From Ruminiclostridium cellobioparum subsp. termitidis CT1112 (GTDB lineage Bacteria; Bacillota; Clostridia; Acetivibrionales; DSM-1351), in assembly GCF_000350485.1 (NCBI RefSeq), contig NZ_AORV01000065.1, forward strand, positions 310,001 to 374,000: 64,000 bases of DNA, written 5' to 3'. Shown piece by piece: positions 27,068-36,628 of the stretch. A program made the translations under genes and the position numbers. The notes beneath the pieces are model-generated. The model had not been told where the DNA came from and did no database searches. It saw only the letters and a list, made by a program, of their open reading frames with translations. Each line of letters starts with the position of its first letter. Within the stretch, counting starts at the first letter, position 1.

Positions 27068-27094
27068 ATTATACCTCATTTGAATTTTTACCAA
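27068..27094 (-). promoter_or_regulatory. Probable promoter of the regulator-kinase operon
   Basis: Minus strand TATAAT (27068-27073) with TTGGTA (27089-27094) 15 bases upstream; the short spacer lowers confidence. Confidence 0.4.
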
Positions 27095-27117
27095 TAGCCA
27101 AGAAAATTTGGAACATT

Positions 27118-27154
27118 AAAAAACTCCGTTCAATTTTGCTTGAAAGAAGTTTTT
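27118..27154 (-). terminator. Terminator after the polysaccharide deacetylase gene
   Basis: A two-step hairpin (AAAACT/AGTTTT outer arms, TTCAA/TTGAA inner arms) with a terminal T run on the minus strand, just past the stop at 27162. Confidence 0.55.
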
Positions 27155-27161
27155 ATCCGAT

Positions 27162-28166
27162 TTATTTCTTATTGTTTTCTGCATAATAAGTGGAGCACTC
27201 AAAATATTCCTTTCCGTTCTCAAGTGAAATATCCCGTGCCTGATAAAGCTGGCTTATGGTAACCAGCTGATATCCTCTGGCCCTTAGTTCGCTGATTACC
27301 ACTTTGGCGGCATCCGCAGTTGACTTATATATATCGTGCATTAATATAATGTCCCCGTCTTTAACCGTGTTCAAAGTCCTATGTACTATTTTCTCCTTGT
27401 CTCTGCTCTTCCAGTCCAATGTGTCAACCGACCACAATATCAAAGGAGAACCTGCACATGTTTTGACATTCTCATTTACACTTCCATATGTGGGACGTGT
27501 CAGGAATGGTGCTTTTCCTGTAATAGCTTCCAAAATATCCGATGTTTTTTTTATTTCACTTTGGATTTCCGACTTTTTCAGCCTGGTCAGCTCCCTGTGG
27601 GAATATGTGTGGTTCCCTATCTCATTGCCGTTTTCAACAATGGTATTTATAGTACTCTTATATTTTTCAGCCCTGCTGCCCAGGACAAAGAAGGTTGCCC
27701 GGGCATCATTTTTTTTCAGTGCTTCAACAATTTCAGCGGTATATTTGGGGTGCGGGCCATCGTCAAAGGTCAGCGCTACCATTGGCTTGCCCTGATCGGC
27801 CATACCGCTGGCAGGGATGTCTTTTTGTCCGCTGCCAGCTTTTATTTTACTGCTATCTTTTATTTTGTCACCATCTTTTACATTATTATTAATTTTTGTA
27901 TTGTTGCTATCCGTTAGTTTGTTGTCATCTGTTGTTTTGCTGCCATCTGTTGTTTTATTGTCATTTGCTATTTTGTCGGGTTCTACCGCATACTGCCTGT
28001 CTGCCGGTACATTTTCCATTGCAGCTTCCTTTAATGTTCCATTGCCGTCCTGTACAGCAGCATACGCCGATACGCTTTTTTCGCCGGCGCCATAGCCGCT
28101 TGTGTAGCCCACTGTAATAATCATCAGAATTAATAATACCAAAGAAATTTGAATAATCTTTTTCAT
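27162..28166 (-). CDS. Polysaccharide deacetylase (NodB domain) with repeat linker
   Basis: 334 residues: N-terminal signal or anchor (ISLVLLILMIITVGY), then a low-complexity linker (about 64-112) built from roughly six-residue units of the KTTDxN/KxxDxS type. The NodB domain follows, with TFDDGPH (from residue 133), NHTYSHRELTRL and TRPTYG, which supply the catalytic Asp and metal-binding His residues. It probably de-N-acetylates peptidoglycan or another surface polymer outside the cell. The linker is encoded by near-tandem 18-base units. Confidence 0.92.
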   Translation of the reverse strand: MKKIIQISLVLLILMIITVGYTSGYGAGEKSVSAYAAVQDGNGTLKEAAMENVPADRQYAVEPDKIANDNKTTDGSKTTDDNKLTDSNNTKINNNVKDGDKIKDSSKIKAGSGQKDIPASGMADQGKPMVALTFDDGPHPKYTAEIVEALKKNDARATFFVLGSRAEKYKSTINTIVENGNEIGNHTYSHRELTRLKKSEIQSEIKKTSDILEAITGKAPFLTRPTYGSVNENVKTCAGSPLILWSVDTLDWKSRDKEKIVHRTLNTVKDGDIILMHDIYKSTADAAKVVISELRARGYQLVTISQLYQARDISLENGKEYFECSTYYAENNKK

Positions 28167-28242
28167 TTGTCCACCCTTTTTTCATAAAGAACTTATACTC
28201 AAATTCTATTAGTTACTATGCTCCAAAGGGTTACAAATTAAC

Positions 28243-28271
28243 AAAAAAAAAGTTACGGTTCAGTAACTTTT
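28243..28271 (-). terminator. Terminator overlapping the 3' end of the HD-domain gene
   Basis: On the minus strand AAAAGTTAC, a six-base loop and GTAACTTTT run into further Ts. The stop codon (28253-28255) is inside the stem. Confidence 0.85.
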
Positions 28272-28771
28272 TCAAAAGCTTTCAGGGCCAGTTCTACGAA
28301 TTCCTGCTGGGCTATACCGAGCTCTGCAAATTTATCAGGGTGAAGCTCCCCTGACCTGATTTGCTGCAAAACAGCTCCGGCTGTGGTTTCGGGCACCATA
28401 GGCTTATGCCGGGAGCAGTAATTGATTATGTAATCCGCAACAAAGTCCGAAAGGTATAATGCTTTGTCCATTTTTCTTTTTCTAGGGATATTATTCCTGT
28501 CATTGTGTGCCCTGACAGAATACACAACAGCTTCGTCAACATCCAGATTCTCCAGGATTTCAGCTCCGGTAATCCCGTGTAGTCCGGGCCGGTCAAGTGT
28601 CTTTTCGTAATCGATATCGTGCAGTAAACCAGTCAAACCCCACAGGGCTGTATCGGCATTGAAATATCCTGCAAGCTCCTCCATTATTGCTTCAACAACC
28701 AGTGATCTGAATAAAATATGTCTGTCAAAAAGTCGTAATTTTAATTCTTCGAGTGCTTGAGCCCTGTTCAA
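28253..28771 (-). CDS. HD-domain phosphohydrolase
   Basis: 172 residues. FRSLVVEAIMEELA, then LTGLLHDIDYEKT (the HD metal pair), HGITGAEILE and VRAHND fit the HDIG-type metal phosphohydrolase subfamily. The C-terminal helix region follows SDFVADYI. Substrate is unknown; relatives act on nucleotides or small phosphoesters. It is a single gene ending in a terminator that overlaps its own stop. Confidence 0.87.
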   Translation of the reverse strand: MNRAQALEELKLRLFDRHILFRSLVVEAIMEELAGYFNADTALWGLTGLLHDIDYEKTLDRPGLHGITGAEILENLDVDEAVVYSVRAHNDRNNIPRKRKMDKALYLSDFVADYIINYCSRHKPMVPETTAGAVLQQIRSGELHPDKFAELGIAQQEFVELALKAFEKVTEP

Positions 28772-28837
28772 ATGATGACCTCCTTAAATACTGCTCATGG
28801 AATTCAGCTAACGCTCAGTAAAGGAATACAGTATAAC

Positions 28838-28870
28838 AAAAAGCCCAGTGCACGTGGTACGCCTGGGCTT
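28838..28870 (-). terminator. Terminator after secG
   Basis: AAGCCCAG/CTGGGCTT arms with a 14-base loop, followed by TTTTTG on the minus strand, 17 bases past the secG stop. Confidence 0.88.
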
Positions 28871-28886
28871 ATTTCCATTTCTTAAA

Positions 28887-29135
28887 TTATATTGATTTGA
28901 TCAGCATGAAGAGAACAACTGAAGTAATAAGGAATGCTATAGCGGCAAAAGCAGTATATTTGCCCAGCAATGCATCAATAGTACGTCCCTTGTTCTTTCC
29001 AAAGAAGGTTTCAGCTCCACCCGCTATCGAACCTGACAAACCAGCTTGCTTTCCAGATTGAAGTAATACAATAACAATTATCGAGAGAGCAAAAATGATG
29101 TGAAGTATATTGACAATCCATTTTGCAATTTCCAA
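28887..29135 (-). CDS. secG: Preprotein translocase subunit SecG
   Basis: 82 residues with two membrane helices (ILHIIFALSIIVIVLLQ and TAFAAIAFLITSVVLFMLI) around the conserved loop GKQAGLSGSIAGGAETFFGKNKGRTID. Part of the SecYEG channel. It follows eno after 74 bases, as in many Firmicutes. Confidence 0.95.
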   Translation of the reverse strand: MEIAKWIVNILHIIFALSIIVIVLLQSGKQAGLSGSIAGGAETFFGKNKGRTIDALLGKYTAFAAIAFLITSVVLFMLIKSI

Positions 29136-29209
29136 TTAAAACACCTCCTAAAATAGACAAGTAACATTCTAGCATATTCAAATGGAAAAAGCAATAAAAA
29201 AGGGGCAAG

Positions 29210-30836
<1,627 letters not shown>

Positions 30837-31040
30837 AGTCCCGGGAAAGTGCAAAAATCCGGCTGCACCTTCCCGGGACTATCCCCACTATTCCTTAAGC
30901 CTTTTACGGCTGCCCCAAAATATCACCAACCCCCCAAGGTGACAGGCGGAATCCCGGACCTTCAAATCCGCTATATTTGGGGTAATACTTTCCAAAGGGT
31001 TCAGATTCACTCCGGTTTTGCGAATATCCTGGCTTCGCTA
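30837..31040. ncRNA. Strongly structured noncoding stretch, candidate RNA or repeat
   Basis: GC-richer than its surroundings and dense in complementary arms. A 17-base stem with one mismatch (30837-30853 with 30864-30880) is followed by AGCC/GGCT (30898-30911). Next, CCCCAAA (30913-30919) with TTTGGGG (30976-30982) closes two inner hairpins (CACC/GGTG and GCGGA/TCCGC), and last come GCGAA/TTCGC arms (31020-31038). It matches no RNA family I know. The 88-codon plus-strand frame over it has no convincing ribosome site. It may be an unknown RNA, an eno leader element, or a dispersed repeat. Confidence 0.4.
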
Positions 31041-31190
31041 TCCGGCATGAAGGGTTTTAGAGCCAATACAAATGATTTTCAATAACATCCTGCATTCCTT
31101 GACAGCATTAATCCTAACTATGGTATCATGTTTCCGGCGTTTCTTGGTGTAACAAAAGTAATTTAATTTCTCCTGACTATTTTGCAGATA

Positions 31191-31355
31191 TTAATGGTAT
31201 AATTCCTTGACCCACTGAACAATCAATTCGTCAAGCCTGTTATTGATAGCCCGGAGCTCAGGCTCATCATTTATCCCCTTCTTGTCAATATAATCATGCA
31301 ATTTTTCTCTAAGCTCCTGAATTTCATCATTAAGCTTTTTGTTTACTTTTGTCAT
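31191..31355 (-). CDS. Spo0E-like aspartyl phosphatase
   Basis: 54 residues from the ATG at 31355 (GGAGG six bases upstream). Two helices with LNDEIQELREKLHDYID and INNRLDELIVQWVK match the Spo0E family, whose S/N-x-x-LD motif dephosphorylates Spo0A~P or other response regulators. It points to a sporulating organism. No cognate partner is adjacent. Confidence 0.8.
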   Translation of the reverse strand: MTKVNKKLNDEIQELREKLHDYIDKKGINDEPELRAINNRLDELIVQWVKELYH

Positions 31356-31468
31356 CAGCTTCCTCCACAATATAATTCTTTTATATCCCATGATATACTT
31401 ACCATATTTTATCATAAATTACATTATATGTATAAAAAGAAACTTTTTTCACAATTAAATATATTTTA

Positions 31469-31527
31469 ACGTATATTTCGTTCAAATTCAACAAAAATTT
31501 AGAATATTTTGTTCGTTTTACGTAAAT
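31469..31527. promoter_or_regulatory. Two palindromes upstream of the XRE regulator
   Basis: AACGTATATTTCGTT (31469-31483) and TTTACGTAAA (31518-31527) lie between the divergent Spo0E-like and XRE genes. Both centre on ACG/CGT halves and may be operators for the XRE protein. Confidence 0.3.
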
Positions 31528-31568
31528 TAAAAATCCCAGATGTTATATTAGTTATCAGGAGGCATGAT

Positions 31569-31922
31569 ATGGGATTCGGTGACAGATTAAAAGAGTTAAG
31601 AGAAGAAAAAGGTATTACACAAAAGGAACTTGGCAGAATTGTAAATATCTCAGACAGAGTTATCGGTTACTATGAAGCTAATAACAAGTTCCCCAAAGAT
31701 GAATATGTTCTTAAAAAGCTGGCAGATTTTTTTGATGTGTCTATTGATTATCTTGTTGATCGCACCTCGAACCGCAAATCTCTGGACGGGTTCATTGCCG
31801 AGTCCGCGTCGGCTTACGGTATCTATCTGAACGATTTGCCGGAGGAGGCAATAAAACGCATTAAAGAATATGTTGAGTTGATGAGGTTAAAATACAATAA
31901 AGGTAATAAGGTTGAAAAATAA
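31569..31922 (+). CDS. XRE-family transcriptional regulator
   Basis: 117 residues from the ATG at 31569 with AGGAGG six bases upstream. An N-terminal helix-turn-helix (LKELREEKGITQKELGRIVNISDRVIGYYEANNKFP) of the Cro/C1 type with the LADFFDVSIDYLVDRT extension is followed by a C-terminal region of about 45 residues that ends YVELMRLKYNKG. Likely a small repressor controlling itself and perhaps the neighbour genes. Confidence 0.92.
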   Translation: MGFGDRLKELREEKGITQKELGRIVNISDRVIGYYEANNKFPKDEYVLKKLADFFDVSIDYLVDRTSNRKSLDGFIAESASAYGIYLNDLPEEAIKRIKEYVELMRLKYNKGNKVEK

Positions 31923-31950
31923 AGCTCCCGGTTAATCTGGGAGCTTTAAA
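31917..31950. terminator. Bidirectional terminator between convergent genes
   Basis: AAAGCTCCC (31921-31929) and GGGAGCTTT (31939-31947) have T-rich ends on both strands. It overlaps the stop codon of the XRE gene. Confidence 0.85.
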
Positions 31951-31962
31951 ATTTATATATTC

Positions 31963-32163
31963 TTATATCATTTGCATGGAATCATTTATATATTGCTTTA
32001 GCTGTATCTCATATTCGCTTATCAACTGCTTCCTTCTGTTCTCAAATTCCGTATGGTCCTGTATATAATCCGTACCCTCGGGAACAAAGTTTATTCCGGT
32101 ATATTCGATATCATTAGTCTTTTGGGGCAATAGATGTATTAGTTTCCCCATAGTTTTGTTCAT
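31963..32163 (-). CDS. Small hypothetical protein overlapping its upstream gene
   Basis: 66 residues from the ATG at 32163 with GAGGA close upstream. Charged, probably helical C-terminal half (FENRRKQLISEYEIQLKQYI); no family recognised. Its start lies inside the 3' end of the larger hypothetical gene (50-base overlap), suggesting coupled translation. The shared downstream terminator supports a real transcript. Confidence 0.5.
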   Translation of the reverse strand: MNKTMGKLIHLLPQKTNDIEYTGINFVPEGTDYIQDHTEFENRRKQLISEYEIQLKQYINDSMQMI

Positions 32164-33184
32164 ACTTCCTCATCCCTTCACTAAATACTTTCCTTTCTTT
32201 GCTTTTCTTTAGTATATCAAATTTCTTGACTATTACTTTAAATAATTCATCCTGATAGTAGTTCACTGTCAGTATATGTATATATGCCATAAATGGCTTA
32301 ACGAAATCTCTGATTTCATCCATGGTTCTTCCGATTTGTACGTCGTCAGCCATCTCTATCTGCAGCAGCGATATTATTCCCTGATTTTCGCAGAATACCG
32401 GTATGGCAATATATTGGGTCATTTTTTCATTACTGTTTTTTCCGTATACACACTCCTTTTTGATTTCAGCGGCATTGGTCAAAATAAAAATATTATTCTG
32501 GTTATTGTTAAATATTCTCACTTGAAAATAACTCTGATCCCTGCCCAGGTAAAAATGCCTGTCAAATACGCTGGGAGATATCTGATTTGCATTGCCGTAG
32601 CTGATCATCTTTATATATTCTAACCCGGATCTTTTCTCTTTAAACTTCTGCATAAGAGAAACCTGATGCGTTTCCTTGTCCGTTGATATTTTTATGGCAT
32701 CATATATATTATGGCATACAAGCGCAGCAATATCCTGGTAGCTGAGATTGCTGAAATCTGATTTTGTTGGGATTGAGCTTGATTTTACAGATATACTGCT
32801 TGTAATATCATATAACTTTCTGCCTATCGTCTGGTTTATGACTGTTTCCCGGTTGACTATTTCCCTGATGCATTTTGTTGATTGCACCTGGTATTTCTGG
32901 TAGCTGTCAATTAAAAGTACCAGCCAGTTATAAACCACAATAAACACGAACGTTACCAGTATATGCACCTTATCCTGATAAAATTCCAATTGATTGAGTT
33001 TAAAAGTATGGAAATCTGAGAGCTGCATCTCGAATGCAAATACAACTGTAAACAAAAAATTGATTAAGGTTCTTGCAAACGGGGATTTTAAAATGTTATA
33101 AAACCTGTTAATAAGCCTGCCGAATTTCTTGTAGTTCCGTGAAACTTTCTTAAAAAACATAACAGTCTTTACTGGTTTTTTCAT
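32114..33184 (-). CDS. Membrane protein with putative cytoplasmic sensor domain
   Basis: 356 residues, GGAGG nine bases before the ATG. Two membrane segments near the N-terminus (about 36-54 and 73-93), then a soluble region of about 250 residues whose pattern (YIAIPVFCENQGIISLLQIEMADD) recalls GAF-type sensor folds. There is no kinase or cyclase motif after it. I do not recognise the family. It could be a stand-alone sensor working with the small overlapping protein. Confidence 0.7.
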   Translation of the reverse strand: MKKPVKTVMFFKKVSRNYKKFGRLINRFYNILKSPFARTLINFLFTVVFAFEMQLSDFHTFKLNQLEFYQDKVHILVTFVFIVVYNWLVLLIDSYQKYQVQSTKCIREIVNRETVINQTIGRKLYDITSSISVKSSSIPTKSDFSNLSYQDIAALVCHNIYDAIKISTDKETHQVSLMQKFKEKRSGLEYIKMISYGNANQISPSVFDRHFYLGRDQSYFQVRIFNNNQNNIFILTNAAEIKKECVYGKNSNEKMTQYIAIPVFCENQGIISLLQIEMADDVQIGRTMDEIRDFVKPFMAYIHILTVNYYQDELFKVIVKKFDILKKSKERKVFSEGMRKYEQNYGETNTSIAPKD

Positions 33185-33374
33185 TTTCTTATGCCTCCCT
33201 CAAGTTGTATGTAAATATATTCTATATCAGTAATATTATACCTCTTCCAGGGAAATAAATTATACCTTATTTAATGGGCGTTGGCAATATGCTACTGTTA
33301 CTATTTTTATTGAATTTAATCATTGGATTTTATATGAAGTTTTTTGGGTAATAGTGTCTATTTGTGTAGAATTA

Positions 33375-33383
33375 TGATATAAT
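33375..33383 (+). promoter_or_regulatory. Extended -10 promoter of the Big-domain protein
   Basis: TGATATAAT, an extended -10 (TGnTATAAT), about 39 bases before the ATG; no good -35 box is visible. Confidence 0.5.
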
Positions 33384-33421
33384 TTATAAAGTTAAATTAT
33401 TTTTTAGGGAGGCAATTTCTT

Positions 33422-34627
33422 ATGTACGCAGTAAAAACAAACAAACTTTTTAAGTTATTGGCATTGATGTTGTTATTGGCAATTTTTGTTCTTCCGTCCG
33501 GAATATTGACAAATACAGCTCAGGCAGCAGCCAAGCCATCAGTTGAAGCAAAAATGACAATCGGTACGGGAAGTATTGTAGGAAGCTTTGATTTTTATTC
33601 CAAGGAAGAAGGAAAGTACTCTTTAAGTGTATCAGATCCTGTAAAGAACGCCACTTACAGCTTTACTTCCAGCAACACAAAAGTACTTACAGTCAAGGCA
33701 AGCGGTACAGTAGCATATTTAACCGGTGTAAAAGCAGGAACTGCAACAATTACGGTTAATCAAAAGCTAAGCGGCAAAACAACCAAAGTAGGAACCTGCG
33801 CTGTAACTGTAAAAAATTCCGTAATACACCAGGATTTCGTGCCTGAACTGCCTTTAGGTTCAAGTGTGGCCAGCGAGCCATTGGTATTTGACTACCGTAA
33901 TAATGACGCAACTTATACATATGCTTCAAATAGTAAAAACTTTTCTATGAGTGAAACTATTAAGAAATTTGACGGCATGAATTTCATATCACAGAGTTTT
34001 ACTGCAAAAGCACCTGGAACATACACCATTACTGTTAAGGAAACCTATAATAAGATCACCAGAACAGTGGGAACCATAAAGTACACTGTAAAGAAGGCCA
34101 CAGTATCTGCTGAGGGTTCAGTGGATCTGGGCGGCGATGTATGGGCATTCGAACTTTTAAACAATTACAGAACAGACGTGCCTTACTATTTTATTTCTGA
34201 TGATAAAAAGGTTCTTGATATAGTTTCCGATAAAAATTACGTTTCTTTAAAAGGTTTGGCAGAAGGAACCACAACCTTGAAGATATATGAAAATGCTAAA
34301 GCAGCTGATGAAAGCAAACTTATCGGAAAGTGCAAAATAACAGTTAAAAAAATAAAATTGACTGATCTTAATATTGATTTTGATGAGACTGAAGCTTATG
34401 TTGGCGGAGATCCTATTGAATTTTCGGTAGAGAAAGAGCCGTATAACGCTTTTGATGAAATTACAGTCACTTCTTCCAATCCAAATGTGGCTAAGGTCAG
34501 CGAACTTGATGAAGAAGGTTTCGGTACCATTTCACCTGTAAGTGCAGGAACAGCCACAATCACCATAACCTGCGGTGACATTACCAAAACACAGGACATC
34601 ACTGTATCAGAAGAAGATGAATATTAA
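33422..34627 (+). CDS. Secreted protein with repeated bacterial Ig-like (Big_2) domains
   Basis: 401 residues; a signal peptide (LLALMLLLAIFVLP) with probable cleavage after AQA. The mature protein is a chain of about four Ig-like units, each with TFTSSNTKVLTVKASG and LTGVKAGTATITV type strands (about 36-135, 136-225, 226-310 and 311-400). No catalytic domain, sorting motif or SLH domain. Likely a surface or matrix protein; ligand unknown. The strong GGGAGG site and own promoter and terminator suggest good expression. Confidence 0.88.
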   Translation: MYAVKTNKLFKLLALMLLLAIFVLPSGILTNTAQAAAKPSVEAKMTIGTGSIVGSFDFYSKEEGKYSLSVSDPVKNATYSFTSSNTKVLTVKASGTVAYLTGVKAGTATITVNQKLSGKTTKVGTCAVTVKNSVIHQDFVPELPLGSSVASEPLVFDYRNNDATYTYASNSKNFSMSETIKKFDGMNFISQSFTAKAPGTYTITVKETYNKITRTVGTIKYTVKKATVSAEGSVDLGGDVWAFELLNNYRTDVPYYFISDDKKVLDIVSDKNYVSLKGLAEGTTTLKIYENAKAADESKLIGKCKITVKKIKLTDLNIDFDETEAYVGGDPIEFSVEKEPYNAFDEITVTSSNPNVAKVSELDEEGFGTISPVSAGTATITITCGDITKTQDITVSEEDEY

Positions 34628-34652
34628 TATTTAGATTTAAATCTAAATTTAT

Positions 34653-34694
34653 AAAAAAAATGGGACTGTTTCGACAGCCCCATTATTTTTTTAT
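34653..34694. terminator. Bidirectional terminator between the Big protein gene and gpmI
   Basis: ATGGGACTGT and ACAGCCCCAT arms with a TTCG loop (34660-34683), A run before and T run after, usable from both sides. A perfect 20-base palindrome (34629-34648) precedes it. Confidence 0.88.
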
Positions 34695-34741
34695 GTTTTT
34701 TTATGCTTTATTTAATTTTCCGGCCAGATAGGTGTAATTAT

Positions 34742-36277
34742 TTATTTTACAACAAGTGATTTTCCTGTCATTTCTGCGGGTTTTGCCTCTCCCATCAAAT
34801 CAAGGATTGTAGGTGTAAGGTCGGCAAGTTTTCCTTCCTTAAGTTTTGCATTTTCCAGACCGATGCCTATCAGAGGCACCACGTTGGTGGTATGCGCGGT
34901 GAAGGCTCCGCCGTTTTCATAGTCAATCATCTGTTCCGCATTTCCATGGTCGGCTGTGATAAGTACTATTCCTTTCTGAGCGGTTACAGCATTAACAACC
35001 CTGCCGACACAGGTATCAACTGCTTCAACAGCGGCTTTTGCGGCGTTGAAATCGCCTGTATGCCCAACCATGTCACAATTTGCAAAGTTCAATATGATAA
35101 CATCATATTGCCTGGAATCTATTCTCCTTACACATTCATCCGCAACTTCATAAGCACTCATCTCAGGCTTCAAATCATAGGTCGCAACCTTGGGTGAAGG
35201 AATGAGTGCCCTGTCCTCGCCTTCATACTGGGTTTCAACTCCTCCGTTGAAGAAGAAGGTAACGTGGGCATACTTCTCTGTTTCGGCTATTCTAAGCTGT
35301 CTGTAGCCAAGCTTGCTGATGTATTCACCAAAGGTATTGTCAAGAGTCTGCGGCTTGAATGCTACAACCACGTTGGGCATGGTCTTGTCGTACTGGGTCA
35401 TGCAGACATAATACAGCGGGAAAAAGCCGTTGGCTCTTTCAAAGCCTTTGAATTCAGGATCAACAAATGTCCTTGTAATTTCTCTGGCCCTGTCGGGTCT
35501 GAAGTTGAAGAATATTACAGAATCATTGGCTCCTATTGTTGCTACCGGTTTTCCGTTTTCCAATATGGCAGTTGGCTTGACAAATTCATCATATTCCTTC
35601 TTTGCAAAGGAGTTTTTAACAGCCTCAACAGCCGAGTTGGCTGTCAGGCCCTTGCCCAGCGCCATTACCTCATAAGCCTGCTGCACTCTGTCCCAACGGT
35701 TGTCTCTGTCCATTGAGTAATATCTGCCCATAACCGATGCAATTTTTCCAACACCTATCTCAGCTATTTTTGCTTCCAGCGCTTCGGTATACAGCTTTGA
35801 ACTGTCGGGCGGCACATCCCTGCCGTCAAAGAAGCAGTGGACGAATACATCCTTCAGTCCGTTCCGCTTTGCCAATTCAAGCAGGCCGTACAGATGTGTG
35901 TTGTGGCTGTGAACGCCACCATCCGACACCAAACCGAACAAATGGAGCTTTGAGTTATTTTTTTTGCAGTTTTCAACAGCCTTCAGGAACTCTTCCTTTT
36001 CAAAGAAGTCCCCGTCACTTATGGACTTGGTAATTCTGGTCAGTTCCTGATATACTATTCGTCCGGCACCTATGTTTGTATGCCCCACCTCTGAATTTCC
36101 CATCTGTCCGTCGGGAAGTCCCACATCCATACCGCTGGTATGCACTATTGTGTTGGGGCAGGTTGCAAGGTATTTGTCAAGGTTTGGCTTATGAGCTGCG
36201 GCAATGGCATTTCCATCTGTTCTGGGGTTGTTGCCGAAACCATCCAGGATCATTAATGTTATTAATTTCTTATCCAT
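34742..36277 (-). CDS. gpmI: 2,3-bisphosphoglycerate-independent phosphoglycerate mutase
   Basis: 511 residues, full length. MILDGFG with the metal-binding Asp, QMGNSEVGHTNIGAGR with the catalytic Ser, CFFDGRDVPPDS, NFANCDMVGHTGD and TADHGNAEQM are all present. Two-manganese enzyme interconverting 3- and 2-phosphoglycerate. It is on the same strand and downstream of the PGK-TIM gene, with a terminator-like region between. Confidence 0.97.
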   Translation of the reverse strand: MDKKLITLMILDGFGNNPRTDGNAIAAAHKPNLDKYLATCPNTIVHTSGMDVGLPDGQMGNSEVGHTNIGAGRIVYQELTRITKSISDGDFFEKEEFLKAVENCKKNNSKLHLFGLVSDGGVHSHNTHLYGLLELAKRNGLKDVFVHCFFDGRDVPPDSSKLYTEALEAKIAEIGVGKIASVMGRYYSMDRDNRWDRVQQAYEVMALGKGLTANSAVEAVKNSFAKKEYDEFVKPTAILENGKPVATIGANDSVIFFNFRPDRAREITRTFVDPEFKGFERANGFFPLYYVCMTQYDKTMPNVVVAFKPQTLDNTFGEYISKLGYRQLRIAETEKYAHVTFFFNGGVETQYEGEDRALIPSPKVATYDLKPEMSAYEVADECVRRIDSRQYDVIILNFANCDMVGHTGDFNAAKAAVEAVDTCVGRVVNAVTAQKGIVLITADHGNAEQMIDYENGGAFTAHTTNVVPLIGIGLENAKLKEGKLADLTPTILDLMGEAKPAEMTGKSLVVK

Positions 36278-36628
36278 ATGATATTCTCCTTTAGAGTGTA
36301 TTTAAGCTCCCATTGCACACATCATTTTGGCGTATTTTGCGCCATGCACAAGCAGATCTTAAACAGGCTCTTATATTTTAACGGTTACTATTTAAAACTG
36401 GCTATAATGTCCATTTTACAAATCCTTATCACAGTCATCCTGTCACATTTATAAATATTCCACTCGGGGGCTTGTGACAAACATTTTTATTTGATAAAAG
36501 TTGTAAACTTACAACTTGACCCCCCAGCACCTACCGGAGGGTCAAATTTGAAATTATATAATTCACTGAACGTAATTTATAAAGTCATTTATATACATTT
36601 ATAGCAGTTGAACTTTTATGCGGTAATT
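36278..36628. other. Spacer between gpmI and the PGK-TIM gene
   Basis: Contains the terminator-like hairpins listed at 36498-36545 and presumably the gpmI promoter. No gene seen. Confidence 0.4.
36498..36545 (-). terminator. Tandem hairpins after the PGK-TIM gene
   Basis: TTGACCC/GGGTCAA arms (36516-36545) overlap by two bases a near-perfect palindrome AAGTTGTAA-AC-TTACAACTT (36498-36517), followed by TTTTAT on the minus strand. The palindrome could instead be an operator for gpmI. Confidence 0.5.

Noticed and set aside
27830-27975. CRISPR-like regular repeats
   Set aside because: The repeats are contiguous, in frame and encode a protein linker; there are no spacers.
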